Positions 28,707 to 41,249 of a stretch of 49,863 nucleotides of DNA are shown in pieces. The notes beneath the pieces were generated by a model. It was not told the origin of the DNA. It did no database searches and was given only the letters and a program-made list of their open reading frames with translations. A program made the position numbers and the translations under genes. The first letter of the stretch is position 1, and each line of letters opens with the position of its first letter. The DNA comes from Heyndrickxia ginsengihumi (lineage in GTDB: Bacteria > Bacillota > Bacilli > Bacillales > Bacillaceae_C), in assembly GCF_011008565.1 (NCBI RefSeq), contig NZ_JAAIWK010000027.1, forward strand, positions 1 to 49,863, written 5' to 3'.

Positions 28707-29666
28707 TTAAATATCAAAAAGCGGGCTTACTGATTGGTCTTCATGGACACGGATAATTGCTTCTCCTAATAAAGGAGCAACAGAAAGTTCTACAAGTTTG
28801 TCGATTCTCTTTTCCTCTGGAAGACAGATAGAATTTGTAACAACTAGCTCCTTAATAACCGAATGGTTAATACGATCAATTGCCGGTCCAGATAGAACTG
28901 GGTGAGTACAGCTAGCATATACTTCTCTCGCCCCATTTTCCACTAAAGCATTTGCTGCAAGCGTAATGGTACCAGCAGTATCAATAATATCATCGATCAA
29001 AATCGCAATCTTGCCTTCAACATTCCCAACAATATTCATTACTTCTGCTACATTAGGACGTGGACGACGTTTATCAATAATCGCAATCGGAGCTTTCAAA
29101 CGTTCAGCTAACTTACGAGCTCTCGTCACACCACCATGGTCAGGTGAAACAATTACGATATCATCTGTGAAATTCTTTCCTTGGAAATAGCTTGCCAAAA
29201 TAGGTACACCCATTAAGTGGTCAATTGGAATATCGAAGAAGCCTTGAATTTGCGGTGCATGCAAGTCTAAAGTAATAATTCTAGTTGCACCAGCAGTCTC
29301 TAATAAATTCGCTACAAGTTTAGCTGTAATCGGCTCACGCGCACGGGCTTTCCGATCTTGTCTAGCGTAGCCATAGTATGGAATTACGATGTTAATTGTC
29401 CGTGCTGAAGCTCTTTTTAAAGCATCAACCATAATTAGGAGTTCCATCAAACGTTCATTTACTGGGAAACTAGTGGATTGAATGACATAGACATCGCATC
29501 CACGTATACTTTCTTCAATATTGATTTGAATCTCACCATCACTAAATTGAGTTACAGAACATTTCCCAAGCTCTACTCCAACTACCTTTGCAATCTCTTC
29601 TGCTAATTTTTTGTTCGAATTCAAAGTAAAAATTTTCAAGTTCGGATCTAAATACTGGTTAGACAT
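28707..29666 (-). CDS. prs: Ribose-phosphate pyrophosphokinase (PRPP synthase)
   Basis: Makes PRPP from ribose 5-phosphate and ATP for nucleotides, histidine, tryptophan and NAD. The 319-residue class I enzyme has the ATP loop FSDGEIQI (about 42-49), the catalytic [14 protein letters not shown] region (about 133-146) and the PRPP signature [12 protein letters not shown] (about 223-234). GGAGG precedes the ATG. It follows glmU by 13 bases and is co-transcribed with it. PRPP is the ligand of PurR and the substrate of HprT, both encoded nearby. Confidence 0.98.
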   Translation of the reverse strand: MSNQYLDPNLKIFTLNSNKKLAEEIAKVVGVELGKCSVTQFSDGEIQINIEESIRGCDVYVIQSTSFPVNERLMELLIMVDALKRASARTINIVIPYYGYARQDRKARAREPITAKLVANLLETAGATRIITLDLHAPQIQGFFDIPIDHLMGVPILASYFQGKNFTDDIVIVSPDHGGVTRARKLAERLKAPIAIIDKRRPRPNVAEVMNIVGNVEGKIAILIDDIIDTAGTITLAANALVENGAREVYASCTHPVLSGPAIDRINHSVIKELVVTNSICLPEEKRIDKLVELSVAPLLGEAIIRVHEDQSVSPLFDI

Positions 29667-29679
29667 GATGGACCTCCAA

Positions 29680-31053
29680 TTATTTGTTATGTTTTAATTT
29701 TTGAACGTAGTTTTCTTTATTAACTTGACGAGCCCTTGCTATCGATAAAGCTTCTCCTGGGACATCCTCTGTTATCGTTGAACCAGCAGCAATATAAGCG
29801 TTTTTCCCTATTGTTACTGGAGCAATTAAGTTAGAATTACAGCCAACAAAAACACCATCTTCAATTTTTGTTAAAAATTTATTTTTACCATCGTAGTTGA
29901 CAGTAATTGTTCCACAACCTATATTAACTCCTGAACCTACTTCAGCATCACCGATATATGTTAAATGTGAAGCTTTACTTCCCTTACCGACAGTTGATTT
30001 TTTTACTTCAACAAAATTCCCGATTTTTACCTCGTCAGAAATTGAAGAATCTGGGCGAATGTGTGCAAATGGACCAACTTGAACATCTGAACCGATTTCA
30101 CTTTTCTCCGCGACTGACTGACGAATAACAGTGCCATTTCCAATTTGGCAATTTGTTATTTCACTATGAGGCCCGATAACACAGTTCTCAGCAATAACTG
30201 TTTTTCCAGAAATTTTTGTTCCCGGCTCAATAATTGTATCACGACCAATAATAGCATCCGTATCTATATAAGTTTGCTCTGGATTTATAATTGTTACACC
30301 ATTGCGCATATGTAACTCATTAATTCTTCTTCTCATGATCCGCTCTGCCTCTGAAAGCTGCACACGATCATTGACACCTAGTGTTTCTTCAAAGTTATCC
30401 GTTTGATAAGCAACCACTACTTCATTTTGTGATTTTAATATGCCAATTACATCTGGCAAATAATATTCACCTTGCGCATTATTATTTGAAACTTGTTTTA
30501 AGGCATGAAATAGTGCTTGATTATCAAAGCAATATACGCCAGTATTAATTTCTTTTATTTCACGTTCTTCTTCGGTTGCATCTTTATGTTCGACAATTTT
30601 TTCAACAAATCCCGAGGAGTTCCGAACAATTCGGCCATAACCAGTTGGATCAGTTGCCCGTGCAGTTAAAATAGTAACCTTTGCTTGTTTTTGTTCATGT
30701 TCTTGAATTAGAGCTTCTAACGTTCTTGACTGGATAAGTGGTGTATCTCCACATACAACAAGTGTAATACCCTGTTCTTGACCTAATACACCTTCAGCTT
30801 GTAATACAGCATGTCCAGTACCTAGTTGTTTTTCTTGTAAAACAAAATCTGTTTTACCTGCTAGGGAAGATTGTACTTGATCTGCCCCATGCCCCACGAC
30901 AGTAACTAATTTATTCATGTTTAACTGTGTAACTTGATCTACAACATGCTCTACCATTGGCTTCCCACATACAGGATGAAGCACTTTATATAGGTTAGAT
31001 TTCATTCGTGTTCCTTGACCAGCAGCTAAGATAACAGCGAATCTATTTGTCAT
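29680..31053 (-). CDS. glmU: Bifunctional GlcNAc-1-P uridyltransferase / GlcN-1-P acetyltransferase
   Basis: Makes UDP-N-acetylglucosamine for peptidoglycan and teichoic acids. The 457-residue protein has an N-terminal pyrophosphorylase domain ([18 protein letters not shown], about 10-27) and a C-terminal left-handed beta-helix of hexapeptide repeats (about 250-440), with the acetyltransferase motif TYIGDAEVG and a conserved NYDGKNK. GGAGG precedes the ATG. It is in one unit with prs. Confidence 0.98.
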   Translation of the reverse strand: MTNRFAVILAAGQGTRMKSNLYKVLHPVCGKPMVEHVVDQVTQLNMNKLVTVVGHGADQVQSSLAGKTDFVLQEKQLGTGHAVLQAEGVLGQEQGITLVVCGDTPLIQSRTLEALIQEHEQKQAKVTILTARATDPTGYGRIVRNSSGFVEKIVEHKDATEEEREIKEINTGVYCFDNQALFHALKQVSNNNAQGEYYLPDVIGILKSQNEVVVAYQTDNFEETLGVNDRVQLSEAERIMRRRINELHMRNGVTIINPEQTYIDTDAIIGRDTIIEPGTKISGKTVIAENCVIGPHSEITNCQIGNGTVIRQSVAEKSEIGSDVQVGPFAHIRPDSSISDEVKIGNFVEVKKSTVGKGSKASHLTYIGDAEVGSGVNIGCGTITVNYDGKNKFLTKIEDGVFVGCNSNLIAPVTIGKNAYIAAGSTITEDVPGEALSIARARQVNKENYVQKLKHNK

Positions 31054-31235
31054 TTACGATCCTCCAATAAACCTTTTTATCCATAAAAAAATATATCCTA
31101 AATATACATTTATTTCAAGGACACGATGAAAATTACATTTATTAACAAAACATTTTCATAGAATTTAATGCTCGGAGAGATACTGAGGAGAAATGGGGAT
31201 TTTATAAAAAAATTGATCAGCCATGTTAACGAAGC

Positions 31236-31267
31236 GAAAAAAAGAGCCTTACTTTTGAGGTAGGCTC
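31236..31267 (-). terminator. Intrinsic terminator after spoVG
   Basis: GAGCCTACC and GTAAGGCTC form a stem with one mispaired position, followed by TTTTTTTCG on the minus strand. Confidence 0.88.
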
Positions 31268-31284
31268 CTGTTGCAAGTATTCTA

Positions 31285-31587
31285 TTATGACGCGCCAGCT
31301 TCTTCAAACTCAACTTCTTGAACTTCTTCTACATCGCCTAGGCGATGATATTCTGTTAAAACAGCATCATGGATCTTACTACGAGTATTTGAGTTAATTG
31401 GATGTGCAATATCTCTAAATTCGCCATCAGGCGTACGCTTACTTGGCATTGCTACAAATAAACCGTTATTGCCATCAATCACACGAATGTCATGAATAAC
31501 GAATTCGTTATCTATCGTAATAGATGCAATCGCTCTCATCCTACCATCAGTATGAACACGGCGTAATCTTACGTCTGTGACCTCCAT
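31285..31587 (-). CDS. spoVG: Regulator SpoVG
   Basis: A 100-residue small nucleic-acid-binding regulator ([23 protein letters not shown]) of the SpoVG family. In Bacillus it affects asymmetric division and spore cortex; in other Firmicutes it binds DNA and RNA and controls virulence and envelope genes. It is expressed from a sigma-H promoter, which is visible upstream at 31625-31653. The C-terminus is acidic. AAGGTGG precedes the ATG. It is a single-gene unit. Confidence 0.97.
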   Translation of the reverse strand: MEVTDVRLRRVHTDGRMRAIASITIDNEFVIHDIRVIDGNNGLFVAMPSKRTPDGEFRDIAHPINSNTRSKIHDAVLTEYHRLGDVEEVQEVEFEEAGAS

Positions 31588-31624
31588 TTCTTCACCACCT
31601 TTTAAATAGTTAAATCTAGTTTAA

Positions 31625-31653
31625 ATATTCAACGGATTTTAAAATATTCCTTC
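31625..31653 (-). promoter_or_regulatory. Sigma-H promoter of spoVG
   Basis: On the minus strand, GAAGGAATA (31653-31645), 11 bases and GTTGAATAT (31633-31625) match RNAGGAWWW-N11/12-RNNGAATWW at every defined position. The AT-rich sequence directly upstream resembles the spoVG upstream region of B. subtilis, where AbrB also binds. Confidence 0.88.
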
Positions 31654-31666
31654 TTTTAAATAAAAA

Positions 31667-31940
31667 AATTATAAAAGTTTTTATTTAATAGAATTATATT
31701 ACTAACTCTATCGAACTTTTCTTACTCTGTTTTTTAGACAGAAGTTTCTAGCAGAAATGATTTTCACACCAATCAAATTCATTATGAAAAAGAAAACATC
31801 TTCAAAATTTTTGGATAAAAAATAGAAATGACTGTAAAATGCTTGATTCAAGTTTTCAAAAGAAAGAGCTCAGAACAACCTCATTCTATTTTGATTGAAG
31901 TAGACCTCTGCATCAGAAATCTAATCAACTTCTAAGTAAA
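31667..31940. other. AT-rich intergenic region upstream of spoVG
   Basis: The remainder of the 464-base spoVG-ridA gap. It is A/T-rich, with no frame with a ribosome site and no RNA gene that I recognise. It probably carries upstream activation or AbrB-binding sequence for the sigma-H promoter. Confidence 0.45.
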
Positions 31941-31941
31941 C

Positions 31942-31986
31942 AAAAAACTCCCTCTTAAATAAACAGATTTTTGTTATTTAAGGGAG
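31942..31986 (-). terminator. Intrinsic terminator after ridA
   Basis: CTCCCTTAAATAACA pairs with TGTTTATTTAAGAGGGAG, allowing small bulges, followed by TTTTTTG on the minus strand. It ends the purR-ridA unit. Confidence 0.85.
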
Positions 31987-32051
31987 AGTATACGATTTCG
32001 TCAACTATGTTGAACGTATTTAAACGGTGAGCTTCATTTCTCACGTAGTGC

Positions 32052-32426
32052 CTATTTTATTTGTGCAATCAATTCAATCTCAATTAAGACATCTTTCGGT
32101 AAACGAGCTACTTCCACACAAGACCGCGCAGGTTTATGTGTGGAAAAATAAGAACCATATACATCATTTACTGCTGCAAAGTCATCCATATTCTTAATAA
32201 ATACAGTGGTTTTTACTACTGTATCAAGAGATGCCCCAGCTTCCTGTAAAACAGCCTTTAAATTTTGAAATACTTGATGAGTTTGTGCAGTAATATCACC
32301 TTGAACAAGAGTGCCATCTGCTTTCAATGGAATTTGCCCTGATGTAAATAATAAATCTCCGATGACTACTGCTTGGGAATATGGACCAATTGCCTGTGGT
32401 GCATTATTTGTAGAAATCATTCTCAT
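32052..32426 (-). CDS. ridA: Enamine/imine deaminase RidA (YabJ)
   Basis: A 124-residue trimeric RidA/YER057c family protein that hydrolyses reactive 2-aminoacrylate-type imines. The conserved substrate-binding arginine lies in [12 protein letters not shown] (about 99-110), and GPYSQAV and EIELIAQ mark the family. In B. subtilis yabJ is co-transcribed with purR and was first linked to adenine repression. It overlaps the purR stop by four bases (ATGA), so the genes are translationally coupled. Confidence 0.97.
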   Translation of the reverse strand: MRMISTNNAPQAIGPYSQAVVIGDLLFTSGQIPLKADGTLVQGDITAQTHQVFQNLKAVLQEAGASLDTVVKTTVFIKNMDDFAAVNDVYGSYFSTHKPARSCVEVARLPKDVLIEIELIAQIK

Positions 32427-33271
32427 ACCGTTTCCTCCTCCAAAAATTGAGTTACTTTAGAAAAATAATTTCCTTCAATGACTTTAATTTGTTGTTCTTT
32501 AACATCAACATCAATTAATTTCACCAATGACACATAATCATCTACTAGACGTTCCTGACTATGTTCTGATTCAACTAATACGCCAATTCCTGCAACAATT
32601 GCATTAAACTCTTTTAGAAGATTGACCATTCCATTAATTGTGCCGCCAGCTTTCATAAAATCGTCTACAATCAGGACTTTTGCCCCTTCTCGCAAACTTT
32701 TCTTTGACAATACCATTGTCTGTATCCGCTTTTGTGAGCCAGATACATAATTAATACTTACAGTAGGGCCTTCCGTTACTTTACTATCGTTTCTAACAAT
32801 AACGACTGGTACATTTAAATACGTCGCTGTTGCTAAAGCAATCGGAATCCCTTTTGTTGCAACAGTCATAATCGTATCAATTTCCCGATCTGCAAAGGCT
32901 GCCGCTAATAGCCTGCCTACTTCATTGACAATTTGGGGATTTCCAATGAAATCGGTCATATATAAGTACCCACCAGGCAATAAGCGTTCGGGATTCTCCA
33001 TTAAGCTGCAAAGATTCTGTATAATGCTTTTTGCCTCGTTCTTATTAACCATAGAAATAAATTTTACTCCGCCGGCAGCCCCTGGAATTGTTTGTAGTGT
33101 ACCGATCCCTCGATTTTCAAAAGTTTGCTTTACAATAGTTAAATCTTCACTTATAGATGATTTTGCAGAATTATAACGTTCAGCAAAAAAACTAAGCGGC
33201 ACAAGAACACGAGGGCGCTCTAACAAATAATGGGTCATATCAACTAGCCGTTCACTCCGTCTAAACTTCAC
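32423..33271 (-). CDS. purR: Purine operon repressor PurR
   Basis: A 282-residue Gram-positive-type PurR, unrelated to the LacI-type repressor of enterobacteria. It has an N-terminal winged helix (about 1-70) and a phosphoribosyltransferase-like effector domain with the PRPP motif [13 protein letters not shown] (about 199-211). PRPP binding releases it from PurBoxes. The start is GTG at 33271, after GGAGG. A PurBox-like sequence lies at its own promoter, suggesting autoregulation. Confidence 0.97.
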   Translation of the reverse strand: MKFRRSERLVDMTHYLLERPRVLVPLSFFAERYNSAKSSISEDLTIVKQTFENRGIGTLQTIPGAAGGVKFISMVNKNEAKSIIQNLCSLMENPERLLPGGYLYMTDFIGNPQIVNEVGRLLAAAFADREIDTIMTVATKGIPIALATATYLNVPVVIVRNDSKVTEGPTVSINYVSGSQKRIQTMVLSKKSLREGAKVLIVDDFMKAGGTINGMVNLLKEFNAIVAGIGVLVESEHSQERLVDDYVSLVKLIDVDVKEQQIKVIEGNYFSKVTQFLEEETV

Positions 33272-33287
33272 ATAAAAAACCTCCGTT

Positions 33288-33300
33288 AAAACCGAATGCT
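33288..33300 (+). promoter_or_regulatory. Candidate PurBox at the purR promoter
   Basis: AAAACCGAATGCT fits the core of the PurBox AWWWCCGAACWWT. It lies right at the expected transcription start of purR. A weaker second match, AAATCCGTACAAT, lies at about 33340-33352, in the same rather than inverted orientation. The classical arrangement is inverted, so this remains a candidate. Confidence 0.45.
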
Positions 33301-33308
33301 TTAAATTA

Positions 33309-33336
33309 AATATACAACATATTTATTTTTTTGCAA
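33309..33336 (-). promoter_or_regulatory. Candidate sigma-A promoter of purR
   Basis: On the minus strand, TTGCAA (33336-33331), 16 bases and TATATT (33314-33309) lie about 40 bases before the purR start. Confidence 0.55.
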
Positions 33337-33359
33337 GAAAAATCCGTACAATCAAAAAA

Positions 33360-34232
33360 TTAATACAAAAATCGTTCGCGTTCTCCTAACATTCTTACAG
33401 CAAACACTTGGTCACAAAAACCTCGTAAACCATTATAAATCCGTTGCAATCTCGAATCGTGTTGTACTAATCCAAAAACAGTCGGGCCACTTCCGCTCAT
33501 TAAAACAAGATCTGCTCCAAATCGCTTCATTTGATCCTTAATATGTTTTACTTGGGGGTACGATTTCAACGTAACATTTTCTAGAACATTACCAGCAACA
33601 TTACAAATTTGCTGAAAGTTTTGCCGCTCAATTGCTGCGATCATTGCCTGAATATCTGGATGATCAACATGATTTAAATCTAAATTCCGATATACCTCCG
33701 CAGTTGAAACTCCAATAGATGGTTTTGCTAAAATTACCCAGCAATTTGGCGGCGCTTGAAGATGCGTAATCTTCTCTCCTCTTCCCCTAGCAATGGCTGT
33801 TCCTCCATACACACAGAAAGATACATCAGATCCAATCTCTGCACCAAGATCCGCTAACTCATCTACAGATAAGCCTAACCCCCATAATTGATTCAATCCG
33901 CGTAATGTAGCCGCTGCATCACTGCTACCTCCGGCTAATCCAGCAGCAACTGGAATAACTTTATCGATTGCGATGGATACACCTTTTTGAATATGGTAAC
34001 GATCTTTTAAAAGTTGCGCTGCTTGATAGGCTAAATTTCTCCCATCATCAGGTACAAAACGGTTTTGCGAAACAATTTGTATTTCATTATCTCGGATATC
34101 AGAAAGCTCTATATGATCTGCCAAATCAATCGTCGTCATAACCATTTCTACTTCATGATAACCATCATTTCTTTTATGTAAAACATCCAGTGATAAATTA
34201 ATCTTCGCCGGAGCTTTTACTAATATTTTCAA
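33360..34232 (-). CDS. ispE: 4-diphosphocytidyl-2-C-methyl-D-erythritol kinase
   Basis: The ATP-dependent fourth step of the MEP isoprenoid pathway. The 290-residue GHMP kinase has the N-terminal [12 protein letters not shown], the glycine-rich ATP loop [15 protein letters not shown] (about 88-102) and the C-terminal [10 protein letters not shown] (about 262-271). The start is TTG at 34232, with AGGTGA about five bases upstream, giving the usual family length; a GTG three codons earlier has no ribosome site. It lies between sspF and purR, as in B. subtilis. Confidence 0.96.
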   Translation of the reverse strand: MKILVKAPAKINLSLDVLHKRNDGYHEVEMVMTTIDLADHIELSDIRDNEIQIVSQNRFVPDDGRNLAYQAAQLLKDRYHIQKGVSIAIDKVIPVAAGLAGGSSDAAATLRGLNQLWGLGLSVDELADLGAEIGSDVSFCVYGGTAIARGRGEKITHLQAPPNCWVILAKPSIGVSTAEVYRNLDLNHVDHPDIQAMIAAIERQNFQQICNVAGNVLENVTLKSYPQVKHIKDQMKRFGADLVLMSGSGPTVFGLVQHDSRLQRIYNGLRGFCDQVFAVRMLGERERFLY

Positions 34233-34346
34233 CCTGTTCACCTACTTCTAATCCAATTAACCGCAGTTCTCTCATTTTTCTTATTCTATCATAATGCTCG
34301 ACAAATATTTACATAATTTTGTTCAAAGACTCCCAAGATATACAAA

Positions 34347-34380
34347 AAATCCGGCAAGAAAATAAATTCTTACCGGATTA
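34347..34380 (-). terminator. Intrinsic terminator after sspF
   Basis: AATCCGGTAAGAA and TTCTTGCCGGATT pair with one G-T, followed by TTTTTG on the minus strand. Confidence 0.85.
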
Positions 34381-34439
34381 TATACTTTATTTTCAGGACA
34401 TGTCATTTTTATATGAGCGATGAGTATGTGTCTATTTTG

Positions 34440-34619
34440 TTATTGTTTTTGGTTAGCTAAATGTTGTTCCGCAAGTTCAATTGCACGTTTTACCATGTTC
34501 CCTGCATCACGGGCCTTAATGCCGCCCCATCCTTCTTTTTGAACGACATCGTAAAAGCCTAAATCCTTGGCTAACTCTTCTTTAAATTGTTCAGACATAA
34601 TACTTCTTCTTCTGCTCAC
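34440..34619 (-). CDS. sspF: Small acid-soluble spore protein SspF
   Basis: A 59-residue protein starting at GTG 34619, with AAGGGGG seven bases upstream. Its sequence ([20 protein letters not shown], then [31 protein letters not shown]) is clearly the alpha/beta-type SspF family. These proteins bind forespore DNA and protect it from damage. It lies between veg and ispE, as in B. subtilis, with a sigma-G-like promoter just upstream and a terminator behind. Confidence 0.96.
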   Translation of the reverse strand: MSRRRSIMSEQFKEELAKDLGFYDVVQKEGWGGIKARDAGNMVKRAIELAEQHLANQKQ

Positions 34620-34650
34620 TCTATTTCCCCCTTTTTCATGTCCAAACTTA

Positions 34651-34680
34651 TCTTATGTAAAAATACTCATTTTCATATTC
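34651..34680 (-). promoter_or_regulatory. Candidate sigma-G promoter of sspF
   Basis: On the minus strand, GAATA (34680-34676), 18 bases and CATAAGA (34657-34651) resemble GHATR-N17/18-CATWMTA with one mismatch. This is the expected forespore control for a SASP gene. Confidence 0.6.
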
Positions 34681-34729
34681 GGGAATATCATCCAGATTAA
34701 ATATTTATCAGGTATAGAATATATTTAAA

Positions 34730-34757
34730 AATAAAACAGCAGACATAAAGTCTGCTG
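34730..34757 (-). terminator. Intrinsic terminator after veg
   Basis: CAGCAGAC and GTCTGCTG form a perfect stem with a five-base loop, followed by TTTTATTTTT on the minus strand. Confidence 0.9.
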
Positions 34758-34773
34758 CAACTCATTTCATGGT

Positions 34774-35022
34774 TTAACCTTCTAGGCCTTCCATGAATAC
34801 TAATTCGACTGTTTCTGTTAGTACATCTGCATAGCTGTAGGAAACTCTTTCAAAGGAATTTTCCTCTTGATCTAATTCGACGACAAAAACTGATGGATAA
34901 GTTTCTGCCAAAACACCAGAACGTTCAATTGTTTTCTTTCGTCCACCATTAGCTTTTAACATTAATCTCTTTCCTAAATTTGAGTCTAGAGATTTCTTAA
35001 TGTCAATTAATGTTTTTGGCAT
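34774..35022 (-). CDS. veg: Veg protein (biofilm regulator)
   Basis: An 82-residue protein almost identical in its first 70 residues to B. subtilis Veg ([34 protein letters not shown]-like). Veg stimulates biofilm genes by interfering with the repressor SinR; the gene is famous for its very strong promoter. The ATG at 35022 follows GAGGTGGAG; a GTG at 35037 would be inside that site. Two consensus promoters lie upstream. Confidence 0.96.
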   Translation of the reverse strand: MPKTLIDIKKSLDSNLGKRLMLKANGGRKKTIERSGVLAETYPSVFVVELDQEENSFERVSYSYADVLTETVELVFMEGLEG

Positions 35023-35045
35023 TTCGCTCCACCTCACTATGCATT

Positions 35046-35074
35046 AGTTTAACACAGTATGTATAAATTGTCAA
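35046..35074 (-). promoter_or_regulatory. Sigma-A promoter of veg, proximal
   Basis: On the minus strand, TTGACA (35074-35069), 17 bases and TAAACT (35051-35046), about 25 bases before the veg start. Confidence 0.75.
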
Positions 35075-35085
35075 ACAAAACATTT

Positions 35086-35114
35086 ATTTTATCAATGAAT
35101 AGCCTCTCTGTCAA
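35086..35114 (-). promoter_or_regulatory. Sigma-A promoter of veg, distal
   Basis: On the minus strand, TTGACA (35114-35109), 17 bases and TAAAAT (35091-35086). It has exactly the same spacing as the proximal promoter and lies 40 bases further upstream. Confidence 0.75.
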
Positions 35115-35225
35115 TTATTTTTCCTCCCTAATTTATCCTTTTATTTTACATTTATATATTGCCCAAGCTAAAAAATGATATGTATAAATATCGTAATTAC
35201 TCGTTTTTTATCGAATAGGGACGGA

Positions 35226-35244
35226 GGACTGATAAAATCAGCCC
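35226..35244 (-). terminator. Hairpin directly after yabG
   Basis: GGGCTGAT-TTT-ATCAGTCC pairs over eight positions with one mismatch immediately below the yabG stop. No T-run follows on the minus strand, so it may be an inefficient terminator or a transcript-end stabiliser. Confidence 0.35.
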
Positions 35245-35245
35245 T

Positions 35246-36124
35246 TTACTGATCATTTATTGGCTTATATGGCATTCCTATTCGCAAAACTCCTTTTGTT
35301 TCAACTCCGCCTAACCCTTTTTCGCCTGTTAAAGTATTTTTCAATACATCCCATACATTTACTTGATTCATAAACGATGTATAACAAATTTTTGCGACAA
35401 TATAAACTGGATCAAGAGCATGGATATTCACTCTTAATGGTGAACTTGCAAAATTTGCCCCCGCCTGAATAAGTGATTCAAAATGGGATTGACAAGCTCC
35501 CGCGAAAATAACTAATTGATCTAAATTAGGCACTTTTTTTCGTGCTTCTCTCACTGTTTTAACAAATGATTTAGAATGCCGATAAGCATTTAAATCTGCC
35601 TTCTTCCCTTTCATTTTTGAGTATGCATCATGGCCTGTGACAACTAAAATATCCGGCTGATACTTCTCTATTAACGATCCAATTCGATAAGGCATTTCTT
35701 TTTCCTGACAGTGTACACCGTATACGCTTATACCAATCTTTTCATATAGATCTAAACATTTTTTTAAATAAACTGGGTCACCGTCTAAATGCAATACTCG
35801 ACCTGGCACTTGAAAATAGCTAACATCTTCGCTATAGCCATTTGTTGCCTCATAATCTAATTGTTCCCTCAGCAAATGAATGTCTTGCTGGAATAATTCA
35901 TAAGATTGCTCTTCAAGCGACTCCACTTCTTTTGTAATTTTAGATCGTTCCTCTTGATTAATTTGCACGAGATCCTGAAATGGAGCATCTGCTATTAAGC
36001 GATAGTCTTCACCGTAAAGAATTGCGATTTGTTCATTATCTTTTTCCTGAATATCAATTACTCTAAATAAAACGTCACAGCGATATGACCTTCGACCGAC
36101 AATTGAATTGACTTGTACGTCCAT
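35246..36124 (-). CDS. yabG: Sporulation-specific protease YabG
   Basis: A 292-residue cysteine protease family protein (MEROPS U57/C-type) made in the mother cell under sigma-K. In B. subtilis it processes coat proteins such as SpoIVA, SafA and YeeK and prepares them for cross-linking. The family signatures VLHLDGDP (about 115-122), VTGHDAYSK (about 159-167) and FAGACQSHFESLIQAGANFASSP in two halves (about 215-237) are present, the last with the likely catalytic Cys. The ATG at 36124 has GGAG nine bases upstream. A perfect sigma-K -10 lies upstream. Confidence 0.96.
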   Translation of the reverse strand: MDVQVNSIVGRRSYRCDVLFRVIDIQEKDNEQIAILYGEDYRLIADAPFQDLVQINQEERSKITKEVESLEEQSYELFQQDIHLLREQLDYEATNGYSEDVSYFQVPGRVLHLDGDPVYLKKCLDLYEKIGISVYGVHCQEKEMPYRIGSLIEKYQPDILVVTGHDAYSKMKGKKADLNAYRHSKSFVKTVREARKKVPNLDQLVIFAGACQSHFESLIQAGANFASSPLRVNIHALDPVYIVAKICYTSFMNQVNVWDVLKNTLTGEKGLGGVETKGVLRIGMPYKPINDQ

Positions 36125-36172
36125 CCCATTCAACTCCAATAGTTTTATACCATTTAAGTGATACGTCTAAAA

Positions 36173-36200
36173 TAGGCTATGCGGTCGATAAATGATTGGT
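36173..36200 (-). promoter_or_regulatory. Sigma-K promoter of yabG
   Basis: On the minus strand, AC (36200-36199), 17 bases and CATAGCCTA (36181-36173) match AC-N16/17-CATANNNTA exactly, about 50 bases before the yabG start. Confidence 0.7.
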
Positions 36201-36294
36201 GATGAAAAATATTATGTATCCAAAATAAAAAAACTGATCAATAGGCTTAAACATTTAATGTAATCCTAAAATGACCAGTCTTATCTTCATAAAC

Positions 36295-36412
36295 TTTGTT
36301 GATTTTCTTTAATAGGAGGGTTAACTTCCGCTACAGGGATCACTTTCCAAGAACAGTCAGCGGGCCTCCTCGTCGCAAGTTCCTACAGGATTCTGTATCA
36401 TACGCATCAAGC
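36295..36412. repeat. Decayed copy of a common Bacillaceae intergenic repeat
   Basis: The stretch CTTCCGCTACAGGG, CACTTTCC, GTCAGCGGGCCTCCTCGTCG and TTCCTACAGGATTCT follows, in order, the landmarks of a GC-richer palindromic element found widely between genes in Bacillaceae (known family, from memory). The GC-rich core stands out from the AT-rich surroundings. Ends and the TTTGTCCCAGCCTC-type terminal repeats are not recognisable, so it looks partial or mutated. It fills most of the yabG-ksgA gap. Confidence 0.6.
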
Positions 36413-36445
36413 CGCTTAATTGCTATATATACACAAAAACAACAC

Positions 36446-37878
<1,433 letters not shown>

Positions 37879-37933
37879 ATTGCCTCCACGATATAAAATA
37901 TCCTTTGTTCATATTGTATCTATTTTTCCATGT

Positions 37934-38704
37934 TTAATCACTAATATGGAATAAATGTTTCGCATTTAATAAAGTCTGTTTTGCTACTTCATCATACGAA
38001 ATTCCTTTAATCTCTGCAATTTGCTCTGCTACAAGTTTAACATATGATGGTTCATTTCTCTTTCCACGATGCGGATGTGGTGCTAGGTAAGGGCAATCTG
38101 TTTCAATTAACAATCGTTCAAGAGGAACTTCTGCCGCAACCTCTTTTGGTTTTTTTGCATTTTTAAAAGTAACTGGACCACCTAAAGAGATATAAAAATT
38201 CATATCTAAACATTCTTTAGCTGTTTCAGGACTTCCACTAAAACAATGCATGATCCCTCCTACTTTCTCCGCACCTTCTTCTTTTAATATTTGTATACAA
38301 TCTTCTGTTGCTTCACGATTATGAATAATAATAGGCAATGAAAGTTTTTTTGCTAATTGAATTTGCTTTCTAAAAACCGTTTGTTGAATATCTTTTGGTG
38401 ACTTATCCCAATGATAATCTAATCCTATTTCACCAATTGCAACAACTTTTGGATGCTCCGTTAGCTGCTCTATCCATACTAAATCCTCGTCCTCCATATC
38501 CACTGCATCAACGGGGTGCCACCCAATACTTGCATAAAGGAATTCATACTGATCAATTAGTTCCATCGCTCTCTTAATTGTAGGTCTGTCAAAACCAACG
38601 ACAACCATATTTTTTACACCTACAGATTGAGCACGTTTAATCACTTCTTCTAAATCTTCTTTAAAAGCCTCATCATTTAAATGAACATGTGTATCAAACA
38701 ACAT
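37934..38704 (-). CDS. yabD: TatD-family metal-dependent DNase
   Basis: A 256-residue amidohydrolase-fold nuclease. The metal ligands are visible: DTHVHLND (4-11), GEIGLDYHWD (about 92-101), IIIHNREA (about 125-132), HCFSG and IETDCPYLAPHPHRGKRNEP in parts near the C-terminus. It is probably a 3'-5' exonuclease acting in DNA repair or turnover; the role in Bacillus is not settled. GGTGG precedes the ATG. In B. subtilis yabE follows; here rnmV follows at once. Confidence 0.95.
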   Translation of the reverse strand: MLFDTHVHLNDEAFKEDLEEVIKRAQSVGVKNMVVVGFDRPTIKRAMELIDQYEFLYASIGWHPVDAVDMEDEDLVWIEQLTEHPKVVAIGEIGLDYHWDKSPKDIQQTVFRKQIQLAKKLSLPIIIHNREATEDCIQILKEEGAEKVGGIMHCFSGSPETAKECLDMNFYISLGGPVTFKNAKKPKEVAAEVPLERLLIETDCPYLAPHPHRGKRNEPSYVKLVAEQIAEIKGISYDEVAKQTLLNAKHLFHISD

Positions 38705-38763
38705 ATTTCGCGTCCACCTTTCTCCACATATCGATTTATTAAACTAAAAGAATTCCCTATACA

Positions 38764-38819
38764 TAGAAAAACATAGAGGTCTACGTCGAAATTTGTTCCA
38801 CGTGAAACATCTCTATGTT
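38764..38819 (-). terminator. Terminator-like hairpin after metS, with parS in its loop
   Basis: AACATAGAG (38770-38778) and CTCTATGTT (38811-38819) are perfect complements, and the minus strand continues with a short run of T. The 32-base loop contains the palindromic parS site, which could itself fold, giving a two-level structure. It lies between metS and yabD. Confidence 0.65.
38794..38809. other. parS: parS centromere site
   Basis: TGTTCCACGTGAAACA matches the ParB/Spo0J-binding consensus TGTTNCACGTGAAACA at all 16 positions. ParB loads here, spreads and recruits SMC for chromosome segregation. The position fits the origin-proximal clustering of parS sites; B. subtilis has one at about 4 degrees, near metS-yabD (position from memory). 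Confidence 0.95.
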
Positions 38820-38872
38820 ATCTTTCGAGCTTCTAAAAAAGAAACTTTATATGTTTATCATGCTTATACTCT

Positions 38873-41220
<2,348 letters not shown>

Positions 41221-41249
41221 TTTGTAAATTCCAATTTATCTCCTATAAT
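41221..41249 (+). promoter_or_regulatory. Candidate sigma-A promoter of abrB
   Basis: TTTGTA/TTGTAA (from 41221), 16-17 bases and a perfect TATAAT (41244-41249), on the plus strand, giving a leader of about 130 bases. In B. subtilis Spo0A-P represses abrB through boxes just after the start site. Here only a weak AGTCGAC (about 41360) resembles one. Confidence 0.5.
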
